A stretch of DNA of 64,000 bases from Thiohalobacter thiocyanaticus (GTDB taxonomy: Bacteria > Pseudomonadota > Gammaproteobacteria > Thiohalobacterales > Thiohalobacteraceae). A model generated the notes under the pieces. That model was not told the DNA's origin, ran no database searches, and saw nothing but the letters and a program-made list of their open reading frames with translations. Location of the stretch: assembly GCF_003932505.1 (NCBI RefSeq), contig NZ_QZMU01000001.1:2046001-2110000 (forward strand), given 5' to 3'. Positions within the stretch are counted from its first letter, which is position 1; the number at the start of each line of letters is the position of its first letter. This document shows, piece by piece, positions 1-8,390 of this stretch. Made by a program: the position numbers and the translations under genes.

Positions 1-298
1 CGGCGACCATGCCGCCCTGGTCGATCCAGCCGGTGTGTACACAACGTTTGCTCTCGCAGGGGGAGGCAAGAAAACGGGCCCGCCCGGGGGCAAGCTCGAT
101 CCGGCTGGCGCCAAGCACACCCTCGATCGCCAGGGTGCGCGATTCGATCAGCGGCAGGCTGGCGTGACGGGCGCCGTCGACCCAGACCTCCAGGCTGGCG
201 GCGGGCTCGCTGTGCCAGAAGTGGACATAGCTCCAGCCGACCAGGACGAGGGCCAGGCCCGCAACCAGGAAATCGCCAGCACGGATGCCGGTGTTCAT
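1..298 (-). CDS. NusG domain II-containing protein (partial, C-terminus cut by the window edge)
   Basis: Reading the minus strand from the ATG at 298 gives an open frame to the window edge. It has one N-terminal membrane segment (about residues 9-25) and then a small beta-rich domain ending in a Cys-x5-Cys-V-H-T-G-W-I motif followed by a G-rich turn, typical of the NusG_II family of small membrane-anchored proteins. The start codon overlaps the apbE stop in an ATGA, so the two are translationally coupled. Members of this family often sit next to ApbE and Rnf/Nqr-type flavoprotein genes; a role in an electron-transfer complex is inference. About 99 residues are visible. Confidence 0.7.
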   Translation of the reverse strand, partial: MNTGIRAGDFLVAGLALVLVGWSYVHFWHSEPAASLEVWVDGARHASLPLIESRTLAIEGVLGASRIELAPGRARFLASPCESKRCVHTGWIDQGGMVA

Positions 299-1341
299 GG
301 CAGCCCCCGCAGCGTCACTTCCGGTTCAATATCGGTTTCGAAGCGGATGCGTTCTGCCATGGCCGGGCTCAGTTCCACCGTCCCGTCCGGGCGTACCCGC
401 ATCACCCGCTCGATGCCCATGTCCGCCGCAGTCTGCGGCCAGGCGTCGCCGGCCACGAACAGGGCGGTGGCGGCGGCATCGGCCACGGCGGCCTCGCTGT
501 GGATGACGGTGAGCGAGGCGGTGCCGCGCGCCGGGTAGCCGTTGCGCGGATCGATAATATGATGATAGCGTTTGCCCTCGGCCTCGAAATAGCGCTCGTA
601 GTCACCCGAGGTGAAGATGCTCTCGTCGCCCTGCGTCTCGATCGAGGCCAGCACCCCCGGCGCGCGCGGATGGCGGATGCCGATGCGCCAGGGGCGTTCG
701 CGTGCACCGATGGCGCGCAGATCGCCGCCGGCATTGACGATGGCGTTGCCGATGCCGGCATCCCGCAGCCGGTCGATGGCCCGGTCCACCGCCACGCCCT
801 TGGCGAAGGCGCCGAGATCGAGCTGCAGCCGCGGATTGGTGCTGCGGGCGTGGCCGCCCTCCAGTTCCAGGTCGTTCATGCGCGGCCGTTCGGCGAGCCA
901 GGCCGCGATGGCGTCCGCCTCCGGCACCTTGCCGGGCAGGTCGTTGCCGTGAAAACCCCACAGGGCCATCAGACCGCCGATGGCGGGTTCGAACAGGCCG
1001 CCGCTGCTCCGGTTCAGCCCGCGGGCCTGCTCCAGGACCGCGGCCAGCCCGGCGGGAACCGGTGCGCGCTTGCCCTGTTGCAGGGTCGTGTTGAGCGTGG
1101 TCAACCGGCTTTCCTCCCAGGCGTGCCAGTCGTGGTGCAGGCGGTGGAAGTCGCGTTCGATCGCGGCCAGGACAGGATCGGCCCGCTCGGCGTCGATGCC
1201 GTAGAGGCTGATGTCGATGATGGTGCCCAGGGCGATGAAGCGGCGTTCGATCAGGGGCGGTTCGGCCGGCTGGCAGGCCGCCAGCAGCACGGCGATCAGG
1301 ACCGGCAGCAGGTACAGGCGTTTCCGTATCTCAGCGGTCAT
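295..1341 (-). CDS. apbE: FAD:protein FMN transferase (ApbE), lipoprotein
   Basis: This 348-residue protein is ApbE, which covalently attaches FMN to Thr/Ser of target flavoproteins such as RnfD/RnfG or NqrB/NqrC in the periplasm. The N-terminus has a hydrophobic signal ending in a lipobox (LLAAC), so it should be a lipoprotein. Family hallmarks visible are the LDLGAFAKGVAVDRA helix region near residue 175, an N-A-G-G-D motif near residue 204 and an H-H-I-I-D-P-R-N-G-Y-P motif near residue 260. It overlaps gshB by 11 bases upstream and the NusG_II gene by 4 bases downstream, so all four genes form one transcription unit. Confidence 0.93.
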   Translation of the reverse strand: MTAEIRKRLYLLPVLIAVLLAACQPAEPPLIERRFIALGTIIDISLYGIDAERADPVLAAIERDFHRLHHDWHAWEESRLTTLNTTLQQGKRAPVPAGLAAVLEQARGLNRSSGGLFEPAIGGLMALWGFHGNDLPGKVPEADAIAAWLAERPRMNDLELEGGHARSTNPRLQLDLGAFAKGVAVDRAIDRLRDAGIGNAIVNAGGDLRAIGARERPWRIGIRHPRAPGVLASIETQGDESIFTSGDYERYFEAEGKRYHHIIDPRNGYPARGTASLTVIHSEAAVADAAATALFVAGDAWPQTAADMGIERVMRVRPDGTVELSPAMAERIRFETDIEPEVTLRGLP

Positions 1342-2281
1342 GGAGTTTCGCGGCCAGGCAGTCCATCAGCTCGCCGGCGATGTCCAGACCGTATTCGCGA
1401 TCCAGTTCGCGGATGCAGGTGGGACTGGTCACGTTGATCTCGGTCAGGTAGTCGCCGATCACGTCCAGACCGACGAAGTACAGGCCCTTCTCGCGCAGGG
1501 CGGGGGCGACCTGGGCGCAGATCCAGCGGTCGCGCTCGCTCAGTGCCACCCCGACGCCGCGGCCGCCCACCGCCAGGTTGCCGCGGGTCTCGCCCGCGGC
1601 CGGGATCCGGGCCAGGGCATAGGGCACGGGCTCGCCGTCGATCAGCAGGATGCGCTTGTCGCCGGCGCTGATCTCGGGGATGTAGCGCTGGGCCATGACG
1701 GAGGTGCGGCCCAGATCGGTCAGGGATTCGATGATGACGTTGGTGTTGGGGTCGCCCTGGCGTACCCGGAAGATGGAGCTGCCGCCCATCGAATACAGCG
1801 GCTTGAGAATGGCGTCTTCCTGTTCGTGGATGAACTCGCGCAGTTGCATCGGGTCGCGGCTGACCAGGGTGGGCGCGCAGCACTCGGGAAACCAGGCGGT
1901 GTAGAGCTTTTCGTTGACGTCGCGCAGGCTGGCCGGACGGTTGACCACCAGCACCCCGGCGGCTTCGGCCCGTTCCAGGATATAGGTGCTGGCGAAGTAC
2001 TCCAGATCGACCGGCGGGTCCTTGCGCATCAGCAGGATGTCGAACTCCGCCAGCGCCAGCGTCTGCGGCGGCTGCAGGCGGTACCAGTCCTGCGGGTCGT
2101 CCCGGACCTCCAGCGTGCCGGCCCTGGCCCGGGCATGGCCGTCGCGCAGGAACAGATCCTTCTGCTCGAAATAGCGGATCTCCCAGCCCCGGGCCTGCGC
2201 GGCCAGGAGCATGGCGAAGGTGCTGTCCTTGTGGATCCTGATGGCGCCGATCGGGTCCATCAGGACGCCGATACGGGTCAT
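1331..2281 (-). CDS. gshB: Glutathione synthase
   Basis: This 316-residue ATP-grasp enzyme joins gamma-glutamylcysteine and glycine to make glutathione in the cytoplasm. The N-terminus (MTRIGVLMDPI, then KDSTFAML) and the R-K-D-P-P substrate motif near residue 87 are typical of GshB. The ATP-grasp core shows LKPLYSMGGSSIFR and, near the end, the metal/ATP segment GLDVIGDYLTEINVTSPT. Length matches the bacterial family (about 315). Its start overlaps the gshA stop by four bases (ATGA), so both glutathione enzymes should be made together. Confidence 0.96.
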   Translation of the reverse strand: MTRIGVLMDPIGAIRIHKDSTFAMLLAAQARGWEIRYFEQKDLFLRDGHARARAGTLEVRDDPQDWYRLQPPQTLALAEFDILLMRKDPPVDLEYFASTYILERAEAAGVLVVNRPASLRDVNEKLYTAWFPECCAPTLVSRDPMQLREFIHEQEDAILKPLYSMGGSSIFRVRQGDPNTNVIIESLTDLGRTSVMAQRYIPEISAGDKRILLIDGEPVPYALARIPAAGETRGNLAVGGRGVGVALSERDRWICAQVAPALREKGLYFVGLDVIGDYLTEINVTSPTCIRELDREYGLDIAGELMDCLAAKLHDR

Positions 2282-3606
2282 GCCTGGGCCTCGGCCGCGC
2301 CCTCGGCCAGCTCCTCGCGGTGCTCAGCCAGCTCGCGCGCCGCCGCCAGCAGGGCCAGCCGGGCGATCACGCCATAGGCATAGAAACGGTTGGGTTCGGC
2401 GTCCGGGTCCTGGCTGGTGTCCGGGTTGATGCAGGATTCGACGAAGGCCAGCGGCTCGAACTGCATGCCCGGGGCGTTGAGGTTTTCGTGCACCCCGCGG
2501 CCCTTGTGCACCCGGTAGAAGCCGCCGACGACGAAGTGGTCGATCATGTAGACCACCGGTTCGGCCACGGCTTCCTCCTTGCCCCAGGTCTCGAAGGTGT
2601 AGACCCCTTCCTGGAGCAGGAACTTGCTCACGCCGCGACCGCCCTTCATCGACCCCATCTTGTTGCGCTGCTTGCGGTTAAGGCTGCGCAGCTCGTCGAC
2701 ACTGGTCACCGACATGATGGCCATGCCGTAGGTGCCGGCGTCGGCCTTGATCACCACGAAGGGATCGCGGTCGATGTTGTATTCGTCGTATTTCTTCTGG
2801 ATGTCTTCCAGCAGTCTGCCGGCGTTCTTGAGCAGACACTCCTCGCCCTCGCGCTTCTGGAAGTTGAGCTCGCCGCAGTTGCGGAACATGGGATTGATCA
2901 GCCAGGGATCGATATCCAGCATTTTGGCGAATTCGGTGGCCACCTCGTGGTAATGGGTGAAATGGCCGGATTTCAGCCGCACGGTCCAGCCCAGATCGGG
3001 CGGCGGGATCACCATCTGCTCCAGGTCGCGCAGCTTCTCCGGATGGCCGCCGATGAGATCGTTGTTCAGCAGCACCATGCAGGGGTCGAAGTCCGCCAGC
3101 CCGACGCGCCGGCCCCGGCGCTGCACCGGCTCCAGGGTCAGCCGTGCACCGGAAGGCAGCTCGAAGGTCTCGGGCGCGGTCAGATCCTCGCGCAGCGAGC
3201 CTACCCGCACGCCATAGCCGGCCTTGGCGACGATGTCGCGCAGGGTCGCCAGACTCTCCAGGTAATAAAGGTTGCGGGTGTGGTCCTCGGGGATCAGCAG
3301 GATGTTGCTGGCGGCCTCGCAGATGTGTTCCATCTTGGTCTGGAAGGCCTGGATGCACAGCGGCAGGAAGGCCGGGTTCAGGTTGTTGAAGCCGGCCGGG
3401 AACAGGTTGGTGTCCACCGGGGCCAGCTTGAAGCCGGCGTTGCGCAGGTCCACCGAGGCGTACAGCGGGGCCGGGGTTTCGCGCCACTGGGCCCGCAGCC
3501 AGGCCTCGATGCGCGACTGCTGCTCCAGCAGGTGGGATTCGATCTGCTGCAGCGGCCCGGTCAGGGCGGTGGTCAGGTGCGGCACATGGGGATGATCTGA
3601 GGTCAT
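2278..3606 (-). CDS. gshA: Glutamate--cysteine ligase (proteobacterial GshA type)
   Basis: This gene catalyses the first and rate-limiting step of glutathione synthesis. The protein is the type described from Acidithiobacillus and other chemolithotrophs, not the E. coli GshA family: note PVDTNLFPAGFNNLNPAF near residue 62 and VIKADAGTYGMAI in the second half. I chose the ATG at 3606 (MTSDHPHVPH, 442 aa). An ATG at 3669 in the same frame would add 21 residues that look non-coding. It is the first gene of the gshA-gshB-apbE-NusG_II unit and is divergent from pilG. Confidence 0.92.
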   Translation of the reverse strand: MTSDHPHVPHLTTALTGPLQQIESHLLEQQSRIEAWLRAQWRETPAPLYASVDLRNAGFKLAPVDTNLFPAGFNNLNPAFLPLCIQAFQTKMEHICEAASNILLIPEDHTRNLYYLESLATLRDIVAKAGYGVRVGSLREDLTAPETFELPSGARLTLEPVQRRGRRVGLADFDPCMVLLNNDLIGGHPEKLRDLEQMVIPPPDLGWTVRLKSGHFTHYHEVATEFAKMLDIDPWLINPMFRNCGELNFQKREGEECLLKNAGRLLEDIQKKYDEYNIDRDPFVVIKADAGTYGMAIMSVTSVDELRSLNRKQRNKMGSMKGGRGVSKFLLQEGVYTFETWGKEEAVAEPVVYMIDHFVVGGFYRVHKGRGVHENLNAPGMQFEPLAFVESCINPDTSQDPDAEPNRFYAYGVIARLALLAAARELAEHREELAEGAAEAQA

Positions 3607-3857
3607 AAAGTTTGCTGCCGGACGGACGCTACTAGTGTCAGTAAGGGCGTAATAGTAATGGATATCCACATTCCGACGCCAATATCACTACCGGCGGGAA
3701 GGGCTGATACATACTTGGACCGCAGTCTCCGGGACGGGTTCAGCCTTCGCTGCGGGGCGGCGTGTACGCGCAACTAATGGAAAGTGGTAGGTTTTTGTGC
3801 TAACTGTATGGGGCGCGGCCCGGGTCGCGCCCGATAAACACTACAAGGAACCAGTCA
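3607..3857. promoter_or_regulatory. Divergent gshA / pilG intergenic region
   Basis: A 251-base gap between divergent genes that must hold promoters for the gsh unit (minus) and the pil-chp operon (plus). I could not identify convincing -35/-10 boxes. A CAAGGA ribosome-binding site at about 3843-3848 precedes the GTG start of pilG. Confidence 0.4.
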
Positions 3858-4277
3858 GTGGGGGGATATGCTGTGGAGAGTGCAGCCCAACAGATCGACA
3901 CGCTCGAAGGCCTGCGGGTCATGGTCATCGACGACAGCAAGACCATCCGCCGTACCGCCGAAACCCTTCTCAAGAAAGCCGGCTGCGAGGTCATCACGGC
4001 CACCGACGGCTTCGAGGCCCTGGCCAAGATCGCCGATCACAAGCCGGATATCATTTTCGTCGATATCATGATGCCGCGTCTCGACGGTTACCAGACCTGC
4101 GCCCTGATCAAGCACAACCAGGCCTTCAAGAGCACCCCCGTGATCATGCTTTCGAGCAAGGACGGCCTGTTCGACCGGGCGCGGGGCAGGATCGTGGGCT
4201 CGGAGCAGTATGTGACCAAGCCCTTTTCCAAGGAGGAACTGCTCAGTGCAATCAGGGATCACGTCGTCCGCGATTGA
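3858..4277 (+). CDS. pilG: Twitching motility response regulator PilG
   Basis: A single-domain CheY-like receiver of 139 residues. The acidic pair (ID25-D26), phospho-acceptor D69 in FVDIMMPRLDGY, and the TKPFSKEEL lysine near the C-terminus are present. The stretch MVIDDSKTIRRTAETLLKKAG is close to the PilG signature. PilG works with ChpA to control pilus extension and cAMP in Pseudomonas. The GTG start at 3858 has an AGGA box about 9 bases upstream; another GTG at 3873 is possible. First gene of pilGHIJK-chpA. Confidence 0.93.
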   Translation: MGGYAVESAAQQIDTLEGLRVMVIDDSKTIRRTAETLLKKAGCEVITATDGFEALAKIADHKPDIIFVDIMMPRLDGYQTCALIKHNQAFKSTPVIMLSSKDGLFDRARGRIVGSEQYVTKPFSKEELLSAIRDHVVRD

Positions 4278-4440
4278 CCCGCCGCCCCGCGATTCGCGCG
4301 GGGGAGTGCCGTTCCCGTAAACCACCCGCCGACGGGCCCGAGGGTTTTGTCTAAACCTTCCGTGCCCGCGGGCGATAACAGGTACCAGGACGTGCCGGAA
4401 ACAAACAGCGCGCCAACCAGTTGATGAAAGGAGACGTTAC
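4278..4440 (+). other. pilG-pilH spacer
   Basis: 163 bases without a gene. It contains a GC-rich stretch after pilG and an AAAGGAGA ribosome-binding site just before pilH (about 4427-4434). I saw no clear terminator, so pilH is probably co-transcribed with pilG. Confidence 0.4.
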
Positions 4441-4806
4441 ATGGCTCGTATTCTGATTGTGGATGATTCTCCCACGGAAATGCACGTGCTCAAGAGCATG
4501 GTGGAGAAAAGCGGCCACGAGACCCTGACTGCCAGTTCCGGCGAGGAAGGCATCGAGATTGCCAGGGCGGAAAAACCCGACCTGGTACTGATGGACGTGG
4601 TGATGCCGGGGCTGAACGGCTTCCAGGCAACCCGCCAGCTGACCAAGGGCGCGGAGACGGCGGACATCCCGGTGATCATCTGTACCACCAAGGATCAGGA
4701 GACCGACCGGGTCTGGGGGATGCGCCAGGGTGCCAGGGACTACATCACCAAGCCCGTGACCGAGGCCGATCTGGTCAACAAGATCAATTCCGTGCTCGGC
4801 ACCTGA
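4441..4806 (+). CDS. pilH: Twitching motility response regulator PilH
   Basis: A 121-residue stand-alone receiver domain with acidic residues D8-D9, phospho-acceptor D52 (VLMDVVMPGLNGFQATRQL) and K104 in YITKPVTEADL. The segment CTTKDQETDRVWGMRQGA is diagnostic of PilH rather than a generic CheY. PilH modulates pilus retraction and acts as a phosphate sink in the Pil-Chp system. A strong Shine-Dalgarno (AAAGGAGA) precedes the ATG. Confidence 0.95.
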   Translation: MARILIVDDSPTEMHVLKSMVEKSGHETLTASSGEEGIEIARAEKPDLVLMDVVMPGLNGFQATRQLTKGAETADIPVIICTTKDQETDRVWGMRQGARDYITKPVTEADLVNKINSVLGT

Positions 4807-4826
4807 ACGGCAGACAAGGATGTGCC

Positions 4827-5372
4827 ATGAGTCAAACCTCTGACAAGGATCCGATCCGGATTCTGTTCGAACTCGAGGGACGGCTGCGCCGTGCGGCCCG
4901 GCCGCTGCCCAGTGAAGTCGAGCTGCGCGAGGACTGGGTCGGCATCGGCTTCCGCCTGGGCGGACACCAGTTCGTTTCGCCGCTGGGCGAGGTAACCGAA
5001 ATACTCACCCCGACCGACTATGCCAAGGTGCCCGGCGCCAAGAGCTGGGTGCAGGGCATTGCCAATGTGCGCGGCAACCTGCTGCCGATCATGGATCTGC
5101 AGGGTTTTCTCCACGGCCACAGAACCGCCGCCACACGCCGCAGCCGGGTGCTGGTGATCAATCACGCCGGCGTGCATTCCGGGCTGGTCGTGGACGAGGT
5201 GCTGGGGCTGAAGCATTTCCTGCCGGAGGATCAGACGCAGGAAACACCGACCGATGATGCCGCCATCCGTCCATTCCTGGACGGCGGCTTTCGCATCGGC
5301 GACGAGCACTGGGGCGTGTTCAGTATGCGCCGGCTGGCGGAAACGCCACAGTTTCTGCAGGCGGCTTTGTAA
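4827..5372 (+). CDS. pilI: CheW-like adaptor PilI
   Basis: A 181-residue CheW-domain protein that links the PilJ receptor to the ChpA kinase. Visible CheW features include FRLGGHQFVSPLGEVTEIL in the first half, the WVQGIANVRGNLLPIMDL strand pair and VLVINHAGVHSGLVVDEVLGL. It lies 20 bases after pilH and 75 bases before pilJ, in the conserved order of the Pil-Chp operon. Confidence 0.92.
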   Translation: MSQTSDKDPIRILFELEGRLRRAARPLPSEVELREDWVGIGFRLGGHQFVSPLGEVTEILTPTDYAKVPGAKSWVQGIANVRGNLLPIMDLQGFLHGHRTAATRRSRVLVINHAGVHSGLVVDEVLGLKHFLPEDQTQETPTDDAAIRPFLDGGFRIGDEHWGVFSMRRLAETPQFLQAAL

Positions 5373-5447
5373 TCAGAAAAGCAATTCAGGGACATCGAGA
5401 CCAACCACCAACCAGGATTCTGGTTTATCGAGGGCAGGAGAGGAACC

Positions 5448-7469
5448 ATGAGCACTCAAACTTCAACGGACAGGCAGGGCCAGGGAAAGCAGGTACGCAA
5501 TCTTATCCTGCTGCTGCTCGCCTCGGTACTGGCCATGGCGGCGATCTTCGTCTATACCGCCCGTCTGGCGGCATACGACAAGGAGCGCATCGGCTACACC
5601 AGTGAACAGCAGGTGTTGTCGCAGCAGATCGCCAAGTACGCCCTGGAGGCGGCTTCCGGCAGCGAGGAAGCCTTCGATCAGGTGGTCATGAACCGGGATC
5701 GTTTCGACCAGACCCTGAAGGTACTGCGCAACGGTAATGTCAACTCCGGGTTGCCGCCGACCGTCGAGGAATCCGTCGCACACGAGGAACTGGTCGCGGT
5801 CGAGCGCAAGTGGAACGAGTTCCGCGGCACCATCAATACCGTGCTCGAGGGCGAGGAACTGGTGCTGGCGGTCAAGGAGACGGCGGCGGTCATCAACGAG
5901 TTCATGCCGCAGCTGCTGGCCCACTACGAGGACGTGGTCAGGGTGCTGGTGGATCGCAACGCCGGCCAGGAGGCCGTGCGCGTGGCCAGCCGCCAGCTGA
6001 TGCTGTCCCAGCGCATCGTCAACAACCTGAACAAGGTGCTCGCCGGCGAGGATGCCGAGGCGGCCACCGAGCAGTTCGCCCAGGACACCGAGGAGTTCGG
6101 CATGGTGCTGGAGGACCAGATCCGCGGCGGTGAGAACGCCCCGCAGATCCAGGATCCCGAGGCCCAGGCCAAGCTGCGCGAGATCGCCATGCTGTTCAGC
6201 TCGGTCAGCGACTATGTCGGCGAGATGCTGGATAACGCCGAGGACCTGATGGGCGTGCAGGCGGCGGCCAGCGCGGCCTCGGATCAGTCCGACCAGCTGT
6301 TCGCCGCCTCGGCCAATCTGCAGTCGGCCTACTCGCTGGCGCCGACCCAGCGGCCGGTCAAGGTCCATCACGCCTACATGTTCGGCGGACTGGCCCTGAT
6401 CTTCCTGATCTGGCTGGGCTGGTCGCTCAAGCGTGATGCCGACCGCCGCAGCCAGGCCGCGGAGGAGACCAACAAGAAGAACCAGGAGGCGATCCTGCGG
6501 CTGCTCGACGAAATGGGCAATCTGGCCGACGGCGATCTGAGCAGTTACGCCACGGTGACCGAGGACTTCACCGGGGCCATCGCCGACTCCATCAACTTCA
6601 CCATCGACGCCCTGCGCGAGGTGGTCACCACCATCAACAGCGCCTCGGGTCAGGTTACCGCATCGGCCGAGCAGACCAAGACCACCGCCATGAACCTGTC
6701 CGAGGCCAGCGAGCATCAGGCCCAGGAGATCACCTCGGCGGTAACTGCCATCAACGAGATGGCCGTCTCCATCGACGAGGTATCCAGGAACGCCAAGGAA
6801 TCGACCGAGGTGTCGCAGAAATCGGTGGAGATCGCCAACAAGGGCGGCAAGGCCGTGCGCCGCACCATCGAGGGCATGGACCAGATCCGCGAGCACATCC
6901 AGGAGACCTCCAAGCGCATCAAGCGTCTGGGCGAGTCCTCCCAGGAGATCGGCGACATCGTGGAGCTGATCAACGACATCGCTGAGCAGACCAACATCCT
7001 GGCGCTCAACGCCGCCATCCAGGCCGCCATGGCCGGCGAGGCCGGGCGCGGTTTCGCCGTGGTGGCCGACGAGGTGCAGCGTCTGGCGGAGCGTTCCTCC
7101 AACGCCACCAAGCAGATCGAGGCGCTGGTGAAGACCATCCAGACCGACACCAACGAGGCCGTGATCTCCATGGAGCAGAGCACCTCGGGCGTGGTCACGG
7201 GTGCCCACCTGGCCGAGGACGCGGGCGACGCACTGGAGGAAATCGTCAGCGTGTCCGAGAACCTGGCCGGCCTGATCGAGAACATCTCGAACTCCGCGGC
7301 CCAGCAGTCCAAGGCGGCCAGCAACATCACCGACACCATGAACGTCATCCAGGAGATCACCACCCAGACCAATACCGGCACCAACGAGACGGCGGCCTCC
7401 ATCGGCAACCTCACCGAACTGGCATCCGATCTGCAGCGGTCGGTGGCCGGCTTCAAGCTGCCGGAATAA
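5448..7469 (+). CDS. pilJ: Methyl-accepting chemotaxis protein PilJ
   Basis: This is a 673-residue inner-membrane chemoreceptor of the type IV pilus system. A first membrane segment lies at about residues 19-42, followed by a periplasmic helical region of about 265 residues with paired PilJ-type helices. A second membrane segment is near 310-328, then a HAMP-like linker and a long cytoplasmic coiled coil. The signalling tip (EQTNILALNAAIQAAMAGEAG followed by RGFAVVADEVQRLAER) is intact. The C-terminus lacks a CheR-tethering pentapeptide. Flanked by pilI and pilK as expected. Confidence 0.95.
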   Translation: MSTQTSTDRQGQGKQVRNLILLLLASVLAMAAIFVYTARLAAYDKERIGYTSEQQVLSQQIAKYALEAASGSEEAFDQVVMNRDRFDQTLKVLRNGNVNSGLPPTVEESVAHEELVAVERKWNEFRGTINTVLEGEELVLAVKETAAVINEFMPQLLAHYEDVVRVLVDRNAGQEAVRVASRQLMLSQRIVNNLNKVLAGEDAEAATEQFAQDTEEFGMVLEDQIRGGENAPQIQDPEAQAKLREIAMLFSSVSDYVGEMLDNAEDLMGVQAAASAASDQSDQLFAASANLQSAYSLAPTQRPVKVHHAYMFGGLALIFLIWLGWSLKRDADRRSQAAEETNKKNQEAILRLLDEMGNLADGDLSSYATVTEDFTGAIADSINFTIDALREVVTTINSASGQVTASAEQTKTTAMNLSEASEHQAQEITSAVTAINEMAVSIDEVSRNAKESTEVSQKSVEIANKGGKAVRRTIEGMDQIREHIQETSKRIKRLGESSQEIGDIVELINDIAEQTNILALNAAIQAAMAGEAGRGFAVVADEVQRLAERSSNATKQIEALVKTIQTDTNEAVISMEQSTSGVVTGAHLAEDAGDALEEIVSVSENLAGLIENISNSAAQQSKAASNITDTMNVIQEITTQTNTGTNETAASIGNLTELASDLQRSVAGFKLPE

Positions 7470-7499
7470 CCGGCGTCCGATGCCGAGGGATGCGGGGCA

Positions 7500-8390
7500 A
7501 TGACGCTGCAGATGGCAAACCGGAAACTGCCGTCCCGGACAGGTCTGCCGGAGCTCAGTGACGCCCAGTTCGGCCAGTGGCGCGAGCTGCTGGAGACGCG
7601 GATGGGAATCAGCCTGAGCGAGCAGCGCAAGCCGCTGTTCGTCTCCGGGCTGCGCGCCCGGATGCGCGAGATCGGCTGCGAGGACTACCAGGCCTACTAT
7701 CAGCGCCTGCGCGCACCTCACAGCATGCCGGAATGGGCCATCCTCATCGACCGGCTGACGGTGCACGAGACGCGTTTTTTCCGCGATCCCGATGCCCTGG
7801 ATCTGGTCGAGAGGGTATTGCTGCCCGGATTCGCCGGCCCCGGCGGACGCAGCCTGCAGGCCTGGAGCCTGGGCTGTGCCAGTGGCGAAGAGGCCTATAC
7901 CCTGGCCATGCTGCTGGATCGGGCGCTCACGACCGGCCCGGATACGGTCCCGCGCTTCGGCATCACCGCCACCGACATCAGCCGTCCGGCCCTCGATACC
8001 GCCCGCCAGGGCGAGTATGCCCAGCGCCGCCTGGCCGGCATCCCGCAGGAGTACCGGCAGACATACTGCGAGACGCTGTCACCACAGCGTTTCCGCATCA
8101 GCGAACGGTTGCGCCGGCGGATCTGTTTCTCGCCGCTCAATCTCTCTGAGCTGGAGCGGTTCCCGCTGGACGGATTCGATCTCATCTATTGCCAGAACGT
8201 GCTGATCTACTTCGACCGCGGCGAGCGCCACGGCCTCCTCGATCGACTGGCCGGACGGCTGGCGCCGGGCGGGCTGCTGGTGCTCGCGCCGGGGGATGTC
8301 CTGAGCTGGACGCATCCGGCACTGGAACGCATCCGCTGCGCGGGCACGCTGGCCTATCAACGCCGGGTTGACCCGGAGGCAAGGGATTAA
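7500..8390 (+). CDS. pilK: CheR-type chemoreceptor methyltransferase PilK
   Basis: A 296-residue SAM-dependent methyltransferase expected to methylate glutamates of PilJ. The N-terminal helical CheR domain is followed by HETRFFRDPDAL, the SAM-binding motif (SLGCASGEEAYTLAML) near residue 125, and CQNVLIYFDRGER near the C-terminus, all in CheR order. It ends directly before the ATG of chpA (TAA at 8388-8390, ATG at 8391), implying coupled translation. Confidence 0.93.
   Translation: MTLQMANRKLPSRTGLPELSDAQFGQWRELLETRMGISLSEQRKPLFVSGLRARMREIGCEDYQAYYQRLRAPHSMPEWAILIDRLTVHETRFFRDPDALDLVERVLLPGFAGPGGRSLQAWSLGCASGEEAYTLAMLLDRALTTGPDTVPRFGITATDISRPALDTARQGEYAQRRLAGIPQEYRQTYCETLSPQRFRISERLRRRICFSPLNLSELERFPLDGFDLIYCQNVLIYFDRGERHGLLDRLAGRLAPGGLLVLAPGDVLSWTHPALERIRCAGTLAYQRRVDPEARD

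Noticed and set aside
5463..7766. Long antisense frame opposite pilJ
   Set aside because: Low-complexity Gly/Leu/Asp/His-rich translation typical of antisense shadows of GC-rich genes.
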